A stretch of 64,000 nt of DNA from Candidatus Rifleibacteriota bacterium (GTDB taxonomy: Bacteria > Muiribacteriota > Ozemobacteria > Ozemobacterales > Ozemobacteraceae): assembly GCA_015233155.1 (NCBI GenBank), contig JADFYG010000029.1, forward strand, positions 1-64,000. The letters are read 5' to 3'. Numbering within the stretch: the stretch's first letter is position 1; each line of letters begins with the position of its first letter. Below, piece after piece: positions 52,828 through 62,495 of this stretch. Both the position numbers and the translations under genes were made by a program. Under the pieces are notes generated by a model, which ran no database searches, was not told the origin of the DNA, and was given only the letters and a program-made list of their open reading frames with translations.

Positions 52828-55453
52828 TCTGGACGGCAATGCATCGCCGCAGCTCGTCAAGGAAGAATGGTTTCGCGAGATGATCGTTCATGCCCGCATC
52901 AAGACACTGACGGCGATTATCCGGGCCAGCCATCGCCGTTAGTGCAATGATGGGCGTCTTCACAAAATTTGGCATACTCCGAAGCTGGCGCGCCGTTTCA
53001 AAACCATCCAGAACAGGCATGTGACAATCCAGAAAGACCAGATCGAAACTTTCGGTAGCGGCAGCATCCAGGGCTCTTCTGCCATCCGTGACCAAAGTCA
53101 CTGTTATACCCATTTTCTCGAGAAAGCCTTTTACCAGAAGACCATTTACCGAATCGTCTTCCGCCAATAACACCTTCAGCTTCTGCGCCAGGAAAATTCC
53201 ATCCACATCCGGAGCATCAGCATGTCTATCCCTGACCGGAGGCTCGCAGTAATCCACAATCAGATCCAGGACAGCAGCCTCATCCGGAGTAAGAGGCTTG
53301 GACCCGGACACAACGGGGCTGACGGTGTTGTCACTTTTTGATGGCAAAGGAATTACACCCTGAACAGCATCTTCAAACGTAAGCAAGAGATCAATCAAGA
53401 ACACCGATCCCTGAATCAGCGCCGGCCGAATCCGTATACTTCCGCCCATCATCTCGATCAGACGCTTGCTGATAGCCAATCCCAAACCGGTTCCACCGAA
53501 TTTTCTTGTCGTTGATGGATCGGCCTGGGTGAATTTCTGAAACAGCTTCGAAACTTTTGTCCGTGGTATGCCGATCCCGGAATCTTCGACCTCTAACCTT
53601 ACATGAGCGCGATTGGCGGAGACAGCTTTTGAAAAGACACGAACCGTCACCCCACCACTTTCCGTAAATTTTATCGCATTCGTAACCAGATTTTGCAGGA
53701 TCTGCCGAATACGCTCGCCATCACCAATAAACCGGTACATGCCGTTCGGATCAATATCTGTCTTGAGGAACAACTTCTTCTCTTCAGCCCGCACGGAAAA
53801 AAGTCTGCGAACATCCTCCACAATTTCAGCCAAATCGAATGAATACTCATCAATGACGATCTTTCCAGCCTCGAGCTTCGATAACTCCAGAATGTCGTCA
53901 AGCAGCATTAGAAGATTGCGAGCAGATTTGATAACTGTATTGACATAGTCACGCTGCTTCGGATCCAGTTTTGTACGAGATAATAGATCAGTAAAACCTA
54001 TAACGGCATTCATAGGCGTCCGAATCTCGTGACTCATATTGGCAAGAAACAGACTCTTCGTCTGAACTGTTTCCTCAGCCGTGGCACGAGCTATCTCAGC
54101 CGCCGCAAGTTCATGACCGGAGGCAAGAGAAGCCTGTTGAGCAATCATGATTGCTATCAGCAAAAGCGTGACGAGCAACGCGAAAAGAATGGGAAGAAGC
54201 CGAACCCGGGCGATATTTCGATTCCAGACGTCAACATCGTAATCAATGCCGAAAATGCCTAGCGGGCGCCCACTGGAATTATGCCGGATCGGAGCGAACC
54301 CTGAAATGAAGGTTCCATATTCATCACGATATGGAGATGTCACGCAAGGGGAAGAAGTTTCGAAGGCTTTATCCAATTCGGGCGGGGGCTGCAAATATAT
54401 AGTCCCGGGTGGGGGGAAAGCCGGCGATGTTTCCGCACCGAAACCACAATTGATTATCCATCGGCCCTCTTTTTTTTGAAGAATATATAGCCACTTTAAT
54501 CCCTGCCCTGCGCGAATAATACCTGCGAGATGACTTTGCATTTCCGTGGAACGGCTGGACTGCGAATCGGTAAATGTGCCGTCAGTCGGCTCAACCCATT
54601 CCGGATGAATTATTTCCGATCCAAGTTTAGTGAGACGGGCGAGCATCTCGTAATCCGTTTTTTCCTGGTATCGTCCGATGTTATTCGTGAGCAACCAACC
54701 GCCAAAGAGGCCTATCCCGATAGTAATAAGAAGTCGTCGTTCGAAACGTGTCTCGAGAACCGCGACGAAATCGCTTTGTAACCGAAAGCGGCGTTTCTGA
54801 AACTGGCGCCAAAGAAAAAAGGCCATCGAACATGCGCATAAACAACGAAAAACCTGGATAGGAATCCCGACGATTCTTAAAAAAATTACAGTATTCAGGA
54901 TATTCCCGGGAAACAATGTGGATGGCAGTGAAATTAATCCCGCTGCGACTCCATATGCACAGAGAGATCCGGCCATAATTTCGAGAGACCGGGAACCGAA
55001 TCTCCCGTAACGGCGAGCATCCAGACATACCCATGCGGCGGCTATGGAAGAGAAAAAACCGAGCCAGAAACGAATCGTCGTGCCGAGCTCAGGAAGGCCC
55101 CAGAATGCCCCTGAAACTGCTGGTAAAACGAAGAATAAATGGGTTGTGACAGAAAGAACCCGACCACGCTGCACAACGATAAACTGTCGTACAAATTCCA
55201 GCAGGAACAGAAATGAGATACCGAGTAAGGCAATGCGAACACGCATAAATGATTCAGAATCGCCAAGACCTAGTACAAGCATGTCCAGCCATTCGTTCAA
55301 ACCGTGCGTTATCCCGAAAAGACATAAAAATCCCCATCGAACCGGAACTTCCGGGAGTCTATTAAGTGCATACGCAGCGACGGCAAGCAATAGAAACGCC
55401 AATCCATACAGAAAAAAAATGTAATCAAGCTGACTCACTAAAAAAGAAGTCAC
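52805..55453 (-). CDS. Membrane hybrid histidine kinase
   Basis: 882 residues. About seven N-terminal helices (residues 1-230), then a further TM segment and a periplasmic sensor part with a cache-like end (GRPLGIFGIDYDVD) before the last helix. The HisKA domain follows (ANMSHEIRTPMNAVIGF), then HATPase (VTNAIKFTESGG, FGGTGLGLAISKRL) and a C-terminal receiver with phospho-Asp in LVFLDCHMPVLDG. Starts 4 bases inside the NadR gene end (ATGA), so it is expressed with pnuC and nadR. Signal unknown; linkage suggests NAD-precursor status or is only a transcriptional neighbour. Confidence 0.87.
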   Translation of the reverse strand: MTSFLVSQLDYIFFLYGLAFLLLAVAAYALNRLPEVPVRWGFLCLFGITHGLNEWLDMLVLGLGDSESFMRVRIALLGISFLFLLEFVRQFIVVQRGRVLSVTTHLFFVLPAVSGAFWGLPELGTTIRFWLGFFSSIAAAWVCLDARRYGRFGSRSLEIMAGSLCAYGVAAGLISLPSTLFPGNILNTVIFLRIVGIPIQVFRCLCACSMAFFLWRQFQKRRFRLQSDFVAVLETRFERRLLITIGIGLFGGWLLTNNIGRYQEKTDYEMLARLTKLGSEIIHPEWVEPTDGTFTDSQSSRSTEMQSHLAGIIRAGQGLKWLYILQKKEGRWIINCGFGAETSPAFPPPGTIYLQPPPELDKAFETSSPCVTSPYRDEYGTFISGFAPIRHNSSGRPLGIFGIDYDVDVWNRNIARVRLLPILFALLVTLLLIAIMIAQQASLASGHELAAAEIARATAEETVQTKSLFLANMSHEIRTPMNAVIGFTDLLSRTKLDPKQRDYVNTVIKSARNLLMLLDDILELSKLEAGKIVIDEYSFDLAEIVEDVRRLFSVRAEEKKLFLKTDIDPNGMYRFIGDGERIRQILQNLVTNAIKFTESGGVTVRVFSKAVSANRAHVRLEVEDSGIGIPRTKVSKLFQKFTQADPSTTRKFGGTGLGLAISKRLIEMMGGSIRIRPALIQGSVFLIDLLLTFEDAVQGVIPLPSKSDNTVSPVVSGSKPLTPDEAAVLDLIVDYCEPPVRDRHADAPDVDGIFLAQKLKVLLAEDDSVNGLLVKGFLEKMGITVTLVTDGRRALDAAATESFDLVFLDCHMPVLDGFETARQLRSMPNFVKTPIIALTAMAGPDNRRQCLDAGMNDHLAKPFFLDELRRCIAVQIKLEKQT

Positions 55454-56475
55454 GACGCACCACCAGATATCGATTCAAGCGGAGATACGGGAGTATCGCT
55501 CTCGTCCAAGAGCCGTGAAACGGCGTGACGGGCAGCCTCGAAACGGTCTTCCCATGAGCCGCCGACCAGAATATATGGCCGACCACGGGTCTCGAGTTCC
55601 CGCACGCACCTGTCACGAAAGGCTAGTCGCTCCGCCTGGTCCGGCTGATATCTCACTTTATCATCTATCCAAGGACAATCCGGCTCCAGGACGATGTATA
55701 AATCATACATTCGCCGTTCGGCTTCTTCGCGAATCCAGTCAGGGCAGCCGCCAAACAAGATTTCAGACCACATTACGGTCGTCAAAATATCGGTGTCACA
55801 GATCAGCACACGGTTCGCCTGCCGGGCAAGTGCTTCTTCCGCGGCGATTTGTCCCCTGGCAATCAGTGGAATGTCAGACGCTTCACATAGTGTCGGTTTC
55901 AATTCGAGCAGATGGCGGGCATACTCATGAACATACACAGTATCGAAATGTAGTGCCAGATCACGTGCAAGAGTTGTTTTTCCGGCGGATTCAGGACCGA
56001 ACACACATACACGCTTCACGAAGTGCGACCGGACGACCGGAGGCAGATAACGCCAGTTTTCAAGCGGACGCTCGCGAACTCGGGTTCCGGATACCGGTAC
56101 AAGAGATCGGCCGATATCCACGGGAACGAAACGTGCATTCAAGACCTTTGCAAGGGGAATACCGTATTTTTCGGATGCGAACAATACATCTGCTGCAGGG
56201 CAATGACGCATGATCGAGTCACGCCAGATGCGCCAGAAATCAGGATGTTCGTGAGGCTCCTGCGGGTTCTCATCGATGTGGTGACGAATATCGACATCCG
56301 GAAACATTTCGCGCATCCAGTTAAAGCGCAATTCACCCGGTATCGGCTCAGCGGCAAGCGTGCAGACAAGCACTGTAAGGTGCTTCACATAAGCACGGGC
56401 AAAATCAACCAGGTACTGATGCCCGAGATGCGGCGGCAGGAATTTGCCGATGATAAGGCCTGTTTCAGGCTTCAT
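55450..56475 (-). CDS. nadR: NadR-like nicotinamide-nucleotide adenylyltransferase/ribosylnicotinamide kinase
   Basis: About 341 residues. Adenylyltransferase half: LIIGKFLPPHLGHQYLV (HxGH). Kinase half: P-loop FGPESAGKTTLARDLA near residue 170. No N-terminal helix-turn-helix, so it is the enzymatic, not the repressor, form. It phosphorylates nicotinamide riboside and converts NMN to NAD. ATG 56475 is preferred to 56532. Downstream of pnuC, as commonly seen. Confidence 0.9.
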   Translation of the reverse strand: MKPETGLIIGKFLPPHLGHQYLVDFARAYVKHLTVLVCTLAAEPIPGELRFNWMREMFPDVDIRHHIDENPQEPHEHPDFWRIWRDSIMRHCPAADVLFASEKYGIPLAKVLNARFVPVDIGRSLVPVSGTRVRERPLENWRYLPPVVRSHFVKRVCVFGPESAGKTTLARDLALHFDTVYVHEYARHLLELKPTLCEASDIPLIARGQIAAEEALARQANRVLICDTDILTTVMWSEILFGGCPDWIREEAERRMYDLYIVLEPDCPWIDDKVRYQPDQAERLAFRDRCVRELETRGRPYILVGGSWEDRFEAARHAVSRLLDESDTPVSPLESISGGAS

Positions 56476-56568
56476 ATCGGTTCCGATTCCGCTGGTTTCC
56501 CTGGCTCCGTTGCCGGAAACAGACAAGATCACGAAACTGGCTCTCTGATATTCTCACTGCTCATTTTA

Positions 56569-57177
56569 TCATTCTCTTTTATCCGGAGTTGTTGCAGCAG
56601 GAAGTGGTGAAGATAATGAAGCCTCTCTGAATGCTTTTTGCCAGGCGAAAAAACCCATGAACGCCATGATTAAAAACATACCATATAGTAGCGTCGTAGG
56701 ATACAAACCCTTGACGTAATAGATTCCGACGCTGAGGATATCGACCGCAATCCAAAGCAGCCAGCTTTCAAGGATTTTGAAGGACATGAGATATTGCGCA
56801 ATCAGACTCATCACCGTCTGCCAGGCATCGAGATATGCAAAATCCGCCCTGGTGTTGGTCTTCATAATATATCCAAGGATAAGCGTGCCAATGAGTGTTA
56901 TCTGAATCCAGAAAAACCGCTTAAGAACCGGCAACACAGTAACAGGAAGTTCTCCGGATGATGTCTTTCCATTTACCCATGTGTACCAGCCATATGCGAG
57001 CAAAAACACGTAAAAAACCTGCAGCAACATATCTGAATACAGGCGTGCCTCAAAGAAAATAGAAATATACAGAATCACCTGAATGATTCCGGTTGGCCAG
57101 CAACCTATATGCTGACGAATCGTCAACCATACGCTTACAAAACCAAAAAATGCCGCAAGAATTTCAATGGGGCTCAT
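56569..57177 (-). CDS. pnuC: Nicotinamide riboside transporter PnuC
   Basis: 202 residues, seven helices. IEILAAFFGFVSVWLTIRQH, DAWQTVMSLIAQYLMSFKIL, ESWLLWIAVDILSVGIYYVK and GLYPTTLLYGMF are the family blocks; WQ and the ES/W pair line the substrate site in PnuC. Feeds nicotinamide riboside to NadR. Begins 23 bases after the hypothetical gene stop. Confidence 0.92.
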   Translation of the reverse strand: MSPIEILAAFFGFVSVWLTIRQHIGCWPTGIIQVILYISIFFEARLYSDMLLQVFYVFLLAYGWYTWVNGKTSSGELPVTVLPVLKRFFWIQITLIGTLILGYIMKTNTRADFAYLDAWQTVMSLIAQYLMSFKILESWLLWIAVDILSVGIYYVKGLYPTTLLYGMFLIMAFMGFFAWQKAFREASLSSPLPAATTPDKRE

Positions 57178-57200
57178 GCTGGCAATTATACTTCATCAGC

Positions 57201-57818
57201 TCATTCACGGCCATAGGTAGCCGCCGCCTCAGCCGCGCGTTTTTTTCGCTCGGCTTCCTCGCGAATTTCGCGTGCCCGACGCTCTTCTGCACGCTTCCGC
57301 TCGGCTTCGCGGGCAACCCGGATCAAACGGGTCCGTTCGATGGAATCCAGCGACGCCAGGCGGTCTTCGGCCGCAACCTCCGTTTCTCCCGCCGGCCGCA
57401 TGTTCAACGCCTTCAGAAGCAGTCGGACAAACTCTTCCCGACGATCAGGATCATCGATAAAACGCGCCGGAACGACCATTTCCGCAAGATCATCGAGACC
57501 TTTTGACAATAAAGACAGAGAAGCTCCGGCAAATGCGCGACGTTCACAAAACCAGGTATCATGAAGAACCCACGCCGCGATGAGCAGAAGCGCATGACGC
57601 CGCCGGGCCGGCGCATGATTCTCTGCGGGCGGAGCAAACGATTTCATGGCAGCAGCAGATGGTGCCGGGCCGCCGAGATCAAGAATCAGATCATAAACAA
57701 CAGCGGCGACGGAAACTACCCCGCCTCCGCCGGCATCCATCGGCTCGGCCATAAAGTCAGGCGGACATTCGGCCAGGCGATGCGTCAGATATTCCAGAGA
57801 TGGTCCTTCGTTTTTCAT
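57201..57818 (-). CDS. Hypothetical protein with charged coiled-coil end
   Basis: About 205 residues, no family recognised. N-terminal LEYLTHRLAECPPDFM, then a helical body, Pro-Ala stretch, WVLHDTWFCERRAFAG, and a C-terminal run of alternating Arg/Glu (RAREIREEAERKKRAAEAAA) that should form a single alpha helix or coiled coil. First gene of the pnuC-nadR-kinase operon. The start is uncertain (ATG 57818 or GTG 57836); no ribosome site is clear. Confidence 0.6.
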   Translation of the reverse strand: MKNEGPSLEYLTHRLAECPPDFMAEPMDAGGGGVVSVAAVVYDLILDLGGPAPSAAAMKSFAPPAENHAPARRRHALLLIAAWVLHDTWFCERRAFAGASLSLLSKGLDDLAEMVVPARFIDDPDRREEFVRLLLKALNMRPAGETEVAAEDRLASLDSIERTRLIRVAREAERKRAEERRAREIREEAERKKRAAEAAATYGRE

Positions 57819-58005
57819 CAAGACATGATTTATCACTCTGCGGCCGAAAAATACAGAGATTTTTTATTACGATCGCCCTCGAATTGTAGTAGGCTTATGC
57901 ACACATGCTCCAGCCAGGCGTCACTTCTTTTAGACATTGTGATCATAAATGAGGGTGAAATAACCGACAATTAATTCGTATGTAATGCCATTCCCAATTT
58001 GTGCA

Positions 58006-58052
58006 TGCATAACCGAGACGCAGGGGGCGGTCCGGCGGATCGCCCCGGGAGT
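58006..58052. repeat. Palindromic repeat family 3, copy 2
   Basis: TGCATAACCGA, GGGGGCGGTCCGGCGGATCG, CCCCGGGAGT: matches 10696-10741 and folds into a near-perfect hairpin. Lies between the hypothetical gene start and the PAS kinase. Confidence 0.65.
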
Positions 58053-58101
58053 ACCCACGGATACTGTGTGATCGGCATAAATGCTTATCAGAGGCAAGGT
58101 A

Positions 58102-60591
58102 ATGAATAATATAAAAGATAAAAGAAAGCGTCGGCCTGCATCCCCATCAGCAGGTGAAGAGCTTCTCCGAAGACTTGAGGATCTGAAAAAAGCCCGAGCG
58201 GAACTTGAACAACAGAGAGAAGAGCTGCAGATCCGGGAGCAACAGTTTGTCGTCGAGCAGCTGCAGGCCAAAAAGGCCTTGCGAGAAAGCGAAGAACGTT
58301 ACACCACTCTGGTTGAAAATCTTCATATCGGCTTCTTCATGTCTGATATGGAAGGGAAGCTTCTGGCGGCAAATCACGCCACATGGAAAATGGCCGGATA
58401 TAACAGCCTTGAAGAATTTCTCAGCGTTCCGACTCCACTTCGTTATGCCGATCCGCGCGATAGAATCCGGATGTTGAACGAGCTCAAGGAAAATGGTGCG
58501 GCCAAAAACCTGGAAATGCAGTCGGTACGCAAAGATGAATCAGTATATTGGGTTTCTATAAGCTCGCTTCTATTGAGAGACGACGACGGGAAACCACAGC
58601 AAATTTTGGGGTTTGTTGAGGATATCTCCAGCAGGAAAGAAGCTGAAGAGGCGCTTCGGGAGAATAGATTATGGTTACTTGAATCTCAGCGGGTGTCACG
58701 CATCGGCAGTTATGTTCTGGATATTTCCACGGGTTTCTGGGAGTGTTCACCGATGCTGTACGAAATTTTCGGAATTGGCCCGGACTTTGTCAAAAATATC
58801 GAATCCTGGGAAAAACTGATTCATTCCGATCAAAGGGAGTTCATGATCAGATATTTTCGGGAGGAGGTGTTGGGGCGCAAACAGGAATTCAATATGGATT
58901 ACCCGATCTGTAGATTTTCTGATGGGAAAAAAATATGGGTCCAGGGTCATGGCGAGCTGTTCTTTGATAGCCATGGAAACCCTGTAAAAATGTCAGGAAC
59001 AATCCAGGATATAACCGACAGGAAGCTCGCGGAAATCGCACTGAAAGCCAGCCAGGAAAAATACCAGATGCTGGTTGAAACGTCTCCCGACGCCATTGCC
59101 TTGAATGACTTAACCGGGCGTTTTCTGATGGTAAATCGGCAATTTTGCCGCATGTTCGGTTATTCCGATCTGAACGAGATTCACTCTCTCAGAATGACTT
59201 CCAGAGAATTGATCTATGAAGAGGATTTCCCAATCCTGGACCAGTCAATCGAACCGCTCATAAATAACGGATTTGTCGGGAATATTCTACTCCGGGCATA
59301 TCGGCAAGACCGTTCCGTTTTTCCGGCTTCTTTCAGTGTTACCATGCATTATGATGCTCAGGGTGAGCCAGAGAGAATGTTGGCTGTGGTTCGTGACATG
59401 ACCGAGATTCAGAAGGCAGAGCAGGAACGGCAGCGACTTGAAATCCGTATCAGAGATGCTCAGAAACTTGAAAGTCTTGGAGTTCTGGCCGGCGGCATTG
59501 CGCATGACTTCAATAATCTGCTGCTGGTTATCCTTGGAAACGCGGATCTGGCAATGCGGGAACTTCCTGCCTTATCTCCTGCCAAAGCCCGTCTGATGGA
59601 AATAGATCGGATTGCCCACAGAGCAGGTGATTTATGTTCACAGATGCTGGCATATTCCGGCAGGGGCAAGTTTCTTCTCGAAAACATGAACCTGTCTGAA
59701 GTCGTTGAGGAAATGGGGCACATGCTTGAGGTGGCCATTTCCAAAAAGGCGATTATCTCCTATCATCTTGCCACGAAGCTTCCGGTCGTTAGGGCGGATG
59801 CCATGCAGGTTCGCCAGATTGTTATGAATCTGATCATAAATGCTTCCGAGTCGCTGAACGATCAGGCAGGCGTCATCTCTGTCAGCACTGGAACGACGGA
59901 ATGCGATCAGCAAATTCTCAATGACCCGCTCTGGAAGGATCATCTGACAGGCGGAGTCTATGTGTTCCTTGAAGTGGCCGATAGCGGCTGCGGGATGAAT
60001 GCAGAAACCATGGGCAAAATTTTCGATCCATTCTTTACCACGAAATTCACCGGGCGCGGGCTTGGATTGGCAGCGGTCTTGGGAATTGTCCGCAGTCACC
60101 TGGGATATATTCAGGTCCAGAGCAGTCCGGACAAGGGAACAATCTTTCGCGTGGCGTTCCCTCTTGCACAGGAAAATGATACCAATGTTACTACGACATT
60201 AACACGTGAAGAATCCTGGCATGGGAGCGGTTTGGTCCTCATCGTTGACGACGAGAAGGATGTACGGGAAACATGCCGGATACTGTTTGAATGCCTGGGG
60301 TTTGAGGTATTGTTGGCCGCCGATGGCGTTCAGGCGATCGATATTTTTCGGAAAAACCGTGGTCAGATCCGCTGCATTCTGCTTGACTTAACCATGCCTC
60401 ATATGGATGGCGTTGAAGCATATCGGAATTTGATCGAAATAGATCCGGATGTCCGGGTGGTGGTGACCAGCGGCTACTCCGTCCAGGATTTAGAAGAACG
60501 CTTTCCCGCAAATGGCAAGGTGAGATTCATCAAAAAACCTTATAGCATCAGCGATTTAACCGACGTCTTAAAAGCCTGCCTCAACGAATAG
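58102..60591 (+). CDS. Soluble PAS hybrid histidine kinase
   Basis: About 829 residues, no membrane helix. An N-terminal coiled coil (LEDLKKARAELEQQREELQI) is followed by three PAS domains: about 60-180, 190-310 and 320-440. The third shows SPDAIALNDLTGRFLMVNRQ. Then come HisKA (GGIAHDFNNLLLVILGNA), HATPase (DSGCGMNAETM, TGRGLGLAAVLGIV) and a C-terminal receiver (ILIVDDEKD-like start, phospho-Asp in ILLDLTMP). ATG 58102 is chosen. Cytoplasmic sensing of a small molecule, redox or light is possible. Monocistronic, convergent with the VWA gene. Confidence 0.88.
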   Translation: MNNIKDKRKRRPASPSAGEELLRRLEDLKKARAELEQQREELQIREQQFVVEQLQAKKALRESEERYTTLVENLHIGFFMSDMEGKLLAANHATWKMAGYNSLEEFLSVPTPLRYADPRDRIRMLNELKENGAAKNLEMQSVRKDESVYWVSISSLLLRDDDGKPQQILGFVEDISSRKEAEEALRENRLWLLESQRVSRIGSYVLDISTGFWECSPMLYEIFGIGPDFVKNIESWEKLIHSDQREFMIRYFREEVLGRKQEFNMDYPICRFSDGKKIWVQGHGELFFDSHGNPVKMSGTIQDITDRKLAEIALKASQEKYQMLVETSPDAIALNDLTGRFLMVNRQFCRMFGYSDLNEIHSLRMTSRELIYEEDFPILDQSIEPLINNGFVGNILLRAYRQDRSVFPASFSVTMHYDAQGEPERMLAVVRDMTEIQKAEQERQRLEIRIRDAQKLESLGVLAGGIAHDFNNLLLVILGNADLAMRELPALSPAKARLMEIDRIAHRAGDLCSQMLAYSGRGKFLLENMNLSEVVEEMGHMLEVAISKKAIISYHLATKLPVVRADAMQVRQIVMNLIINASESLNDQAGVISVSTGTTECDQQILNDPLWKDHLTGGVYVFLEVADSGCGMNAETMGKIFDPFFTTKFTGRGLGLAAVLGIVRSHLGYIQVQSSPDKGTIFRVAFPLAQENDTNVTTTLTREESWHGSGLVLIVDDEKDVRETCRILFECLGFEVLLAADGVQAIDIFRKNRGQIRCILLDLTMPHMDGVEAYRNLIEIDPDVRVVVTSGYSVQDLEERFPANGKVRFIKKPYSISDLTDVLKACLNE

Positions 60592-60629
60592 CCTCGGCAG
60601 TTTCGAATATTATCTGGCGTGCCGATAAA

Positions 60630-62495
60630 TTAATCAGAATTTCTTTTCCTATTGGATGAAGTGCCATAATTTTCGCGGGCAAAGGCTCGCGCAAAAGCTA
60701 TCAGGTCTTCCCAGGCCCGGACGCGAAAGACGTTCCAGCCCTGGGATCGGGCCTTCACCAGTACAGGAATTTTTTCGACCTCACGATATAAATTCAAGGC
60801 GAGCGTTCCACCGCCTCGCCCCTTTTCAAGCGCAGTCCGGGCAATATCCCATCCTGAATTATTAAGTTCGTCGACGGCAAACATCGTATCGACGCCGTTG
60901 TCAGAAATCACCAGTATATGCACCGGTCGGTCAGTCGATTTTCGTGTCGCGAAGGTATCCCGCAATAAATGAATCGGAAATGCCGTCGAACCACCTATAT
61001 AGCCGGTCAAAATGCCCAGAATATCCCGTTCGTCCCGTGTAAATCCGGAAGTTGTCTTGTACTGTCCCGCCCCGCTCCACAGAGTCGCCTTAACGCTGGA
61101 ACCGACTCGTAGTGCCGAAAGCGCGATGATAACACCAGCAAGCGTCAGATACGAGATATTGCGTGCCGGATTCGGCATGGAACCGGAACAGTCAACATAA
61201 AGATCCAGATCTACCGGGGTTTTCTTAGGCTCAGAGCCGGGATTTTCCCCAATCAGACGTCTCACCGTAGTAACCCCCGGGATGAGCCGTGGACCAGCCA
61301 TGGCACTCTCGAGCAAGTCAAGTTCCTCAATAGGCGACCCCATGTCCCAGGAGTCGAGTCCCTCGATCAAGGGTTCGGTCGTTATCGGCGCTCGGCGGGT
61401 CGGAAACCTTATCAAATGCGGTCGCGCGCGCTCGGTGTAGTATCGAATAGCAATCTCCCTGAGTGGAAGCTTTATGCCGAGCCCTTTAAGAATCTCCCCG
61501 TACTCAAACGGCTCGCGAAACTGACCGCGGCCTCCGCCTTTCGCACCTGGTCGGACAATCGAGGACTTTCTTCCACGATTTTTTCTTTCCTCAGCTGACG
61601 CGGCATCACCGCCTGCATCAGTCTCATCAGCCGGATCTACGATCGACGGATCATCAGCCGGATGCATTTGAGCTTCATCTTCATCAGAATCAATTTCCGT
61701 CAATCCGGATGGGTCTCCGCCGACTCCGGCGCCTTCCGCATCCAGCAGACCGCGAGCATGCCAAACCGATGACTCTTTTTGCTCTTCAATCAAATACGGC
61801 AAAATCAGCACCGCAAAGCGGCTTCCACCTTTCAACCAATCGCGCGCGTATATCCTGGCAATACGGGCGCCCAGCCAGGCATCCCCGTCAAGAGCCTCAT
61901 CGATACAGCCGTGCGCAAGAGAGGATTTGGGAAGACTCCATAACATTTCGTAAATCCGCATATACAACGTCCAGAGTCGGCTGATGGCCGTGCCGGCCTT
62001 GTCCTTGTTTCCGTTGTCGGCACTACGCGCCGCCGTGGTGCCTTCTTCCAAAGTGCGATAAATCCCCGGCATATCAAGCTTCGAAATTCGGTACAGGCGA
62101 TCGTTGATCAGCACATCGCTCCACAGGTTCGCAACATATCCGGCGTGTTGCGAAACGCTCTGCAACGCACGTCTGATGCGGGCAATGAGTCGTCCAAGGT
62201 CATTCAGATCAGCCGGACACAGGACATGATGTCCTATCTCGTGCGCGAGAATCTCGAGCGCGAAATGCTCTAATCCGACATGAGCGATCTGTGTCAGATC
62301 AATCACAACTGCATGGTCATTCAATCGGATCATTGCAAAACTGGAGGTCAACCCATGCCGACTCGCCTCTGAATGCCCTTCACACCATATAGGTTCAGAA
62401 AGCCGGGTGAAGGGAGTCCATACGGCCAGCGCATCGAACCATTTCGCGGACCAGATACCCCGCAACTCATCGATTTCAAACTTTTTGGCAGTCAT
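60630..62495 (-). CDS. Metallopeptidase-like (DUF2201) protein with VWA domain
   Basis: 621 residues. N-terminal metallopeptidase: FALEILAHEIGHHVLC gives HExxH, and NLWSDVLINDRLYRI fits the DUF2201 third-ligand segment. A long acidic linker follows (about 270-330), then a VWA domain with the metal-ion site VDCSGSMPNPARN. Start overlaps the upstream gene by 4 bases (ATGA). Together with MoxR upstream this is the MoxR/VWA pattern: an ATPase remodelling partners held by a VWA adaptor, here with its own possible protease. Function is otherwise unknown. Confidence 0.82.
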   Translation of the reverse strand: MTAKKFEIDELRGIWSAKWFDALAVWTPFTRLSEPIWCEGHSEASRHGLTSSFAMIRLNDHAVVIDLTQIAHVGLEHFALEILAHEIGHHVLCPADLNDLGRLIARIRRALQSVSQHAGYVANLWSDVLINDRLYRISKLDMPGIYRTLEEGTTAARSADNGNKDKAGTAISRLWTLYMRIYEMLWSLPKSSLAHGCIDEALDGDAWLGARIARIYARDWLKGGSRFAVLILPYLIEEQKESSVWHARGLLDAEGAGVGGDPSGLTEIDSDEDEAQMHPADDPSIVDPADETDAGGDAASAEERKNRGRKSSIVRPGAKGGGRGQFREPFEYGEILKGLGIKLPLREIAIRYYTERARPHLIRFPTRRAPITTEPLIEGLDSWDMGSPIEELDLLESAMAGPRLIPGVTTVRRLIGENPGSEPKKTPVDLDLYVDCSGSMPNPARNISYLTLAGVIIALSALRVGSSVKATLWSGAGQYKTTSGFTRDERDILGILTGYIGGSTAFPIHLLRDTFATRKSTDRPVHILVISDNGVDTMFAVDELNNSGWDIARTALEKGRGGGTLALNLYREVEKIPVLVKARSQGWNVFRVRAWEDLIAFARAFARENYGTSSNRKRNSD

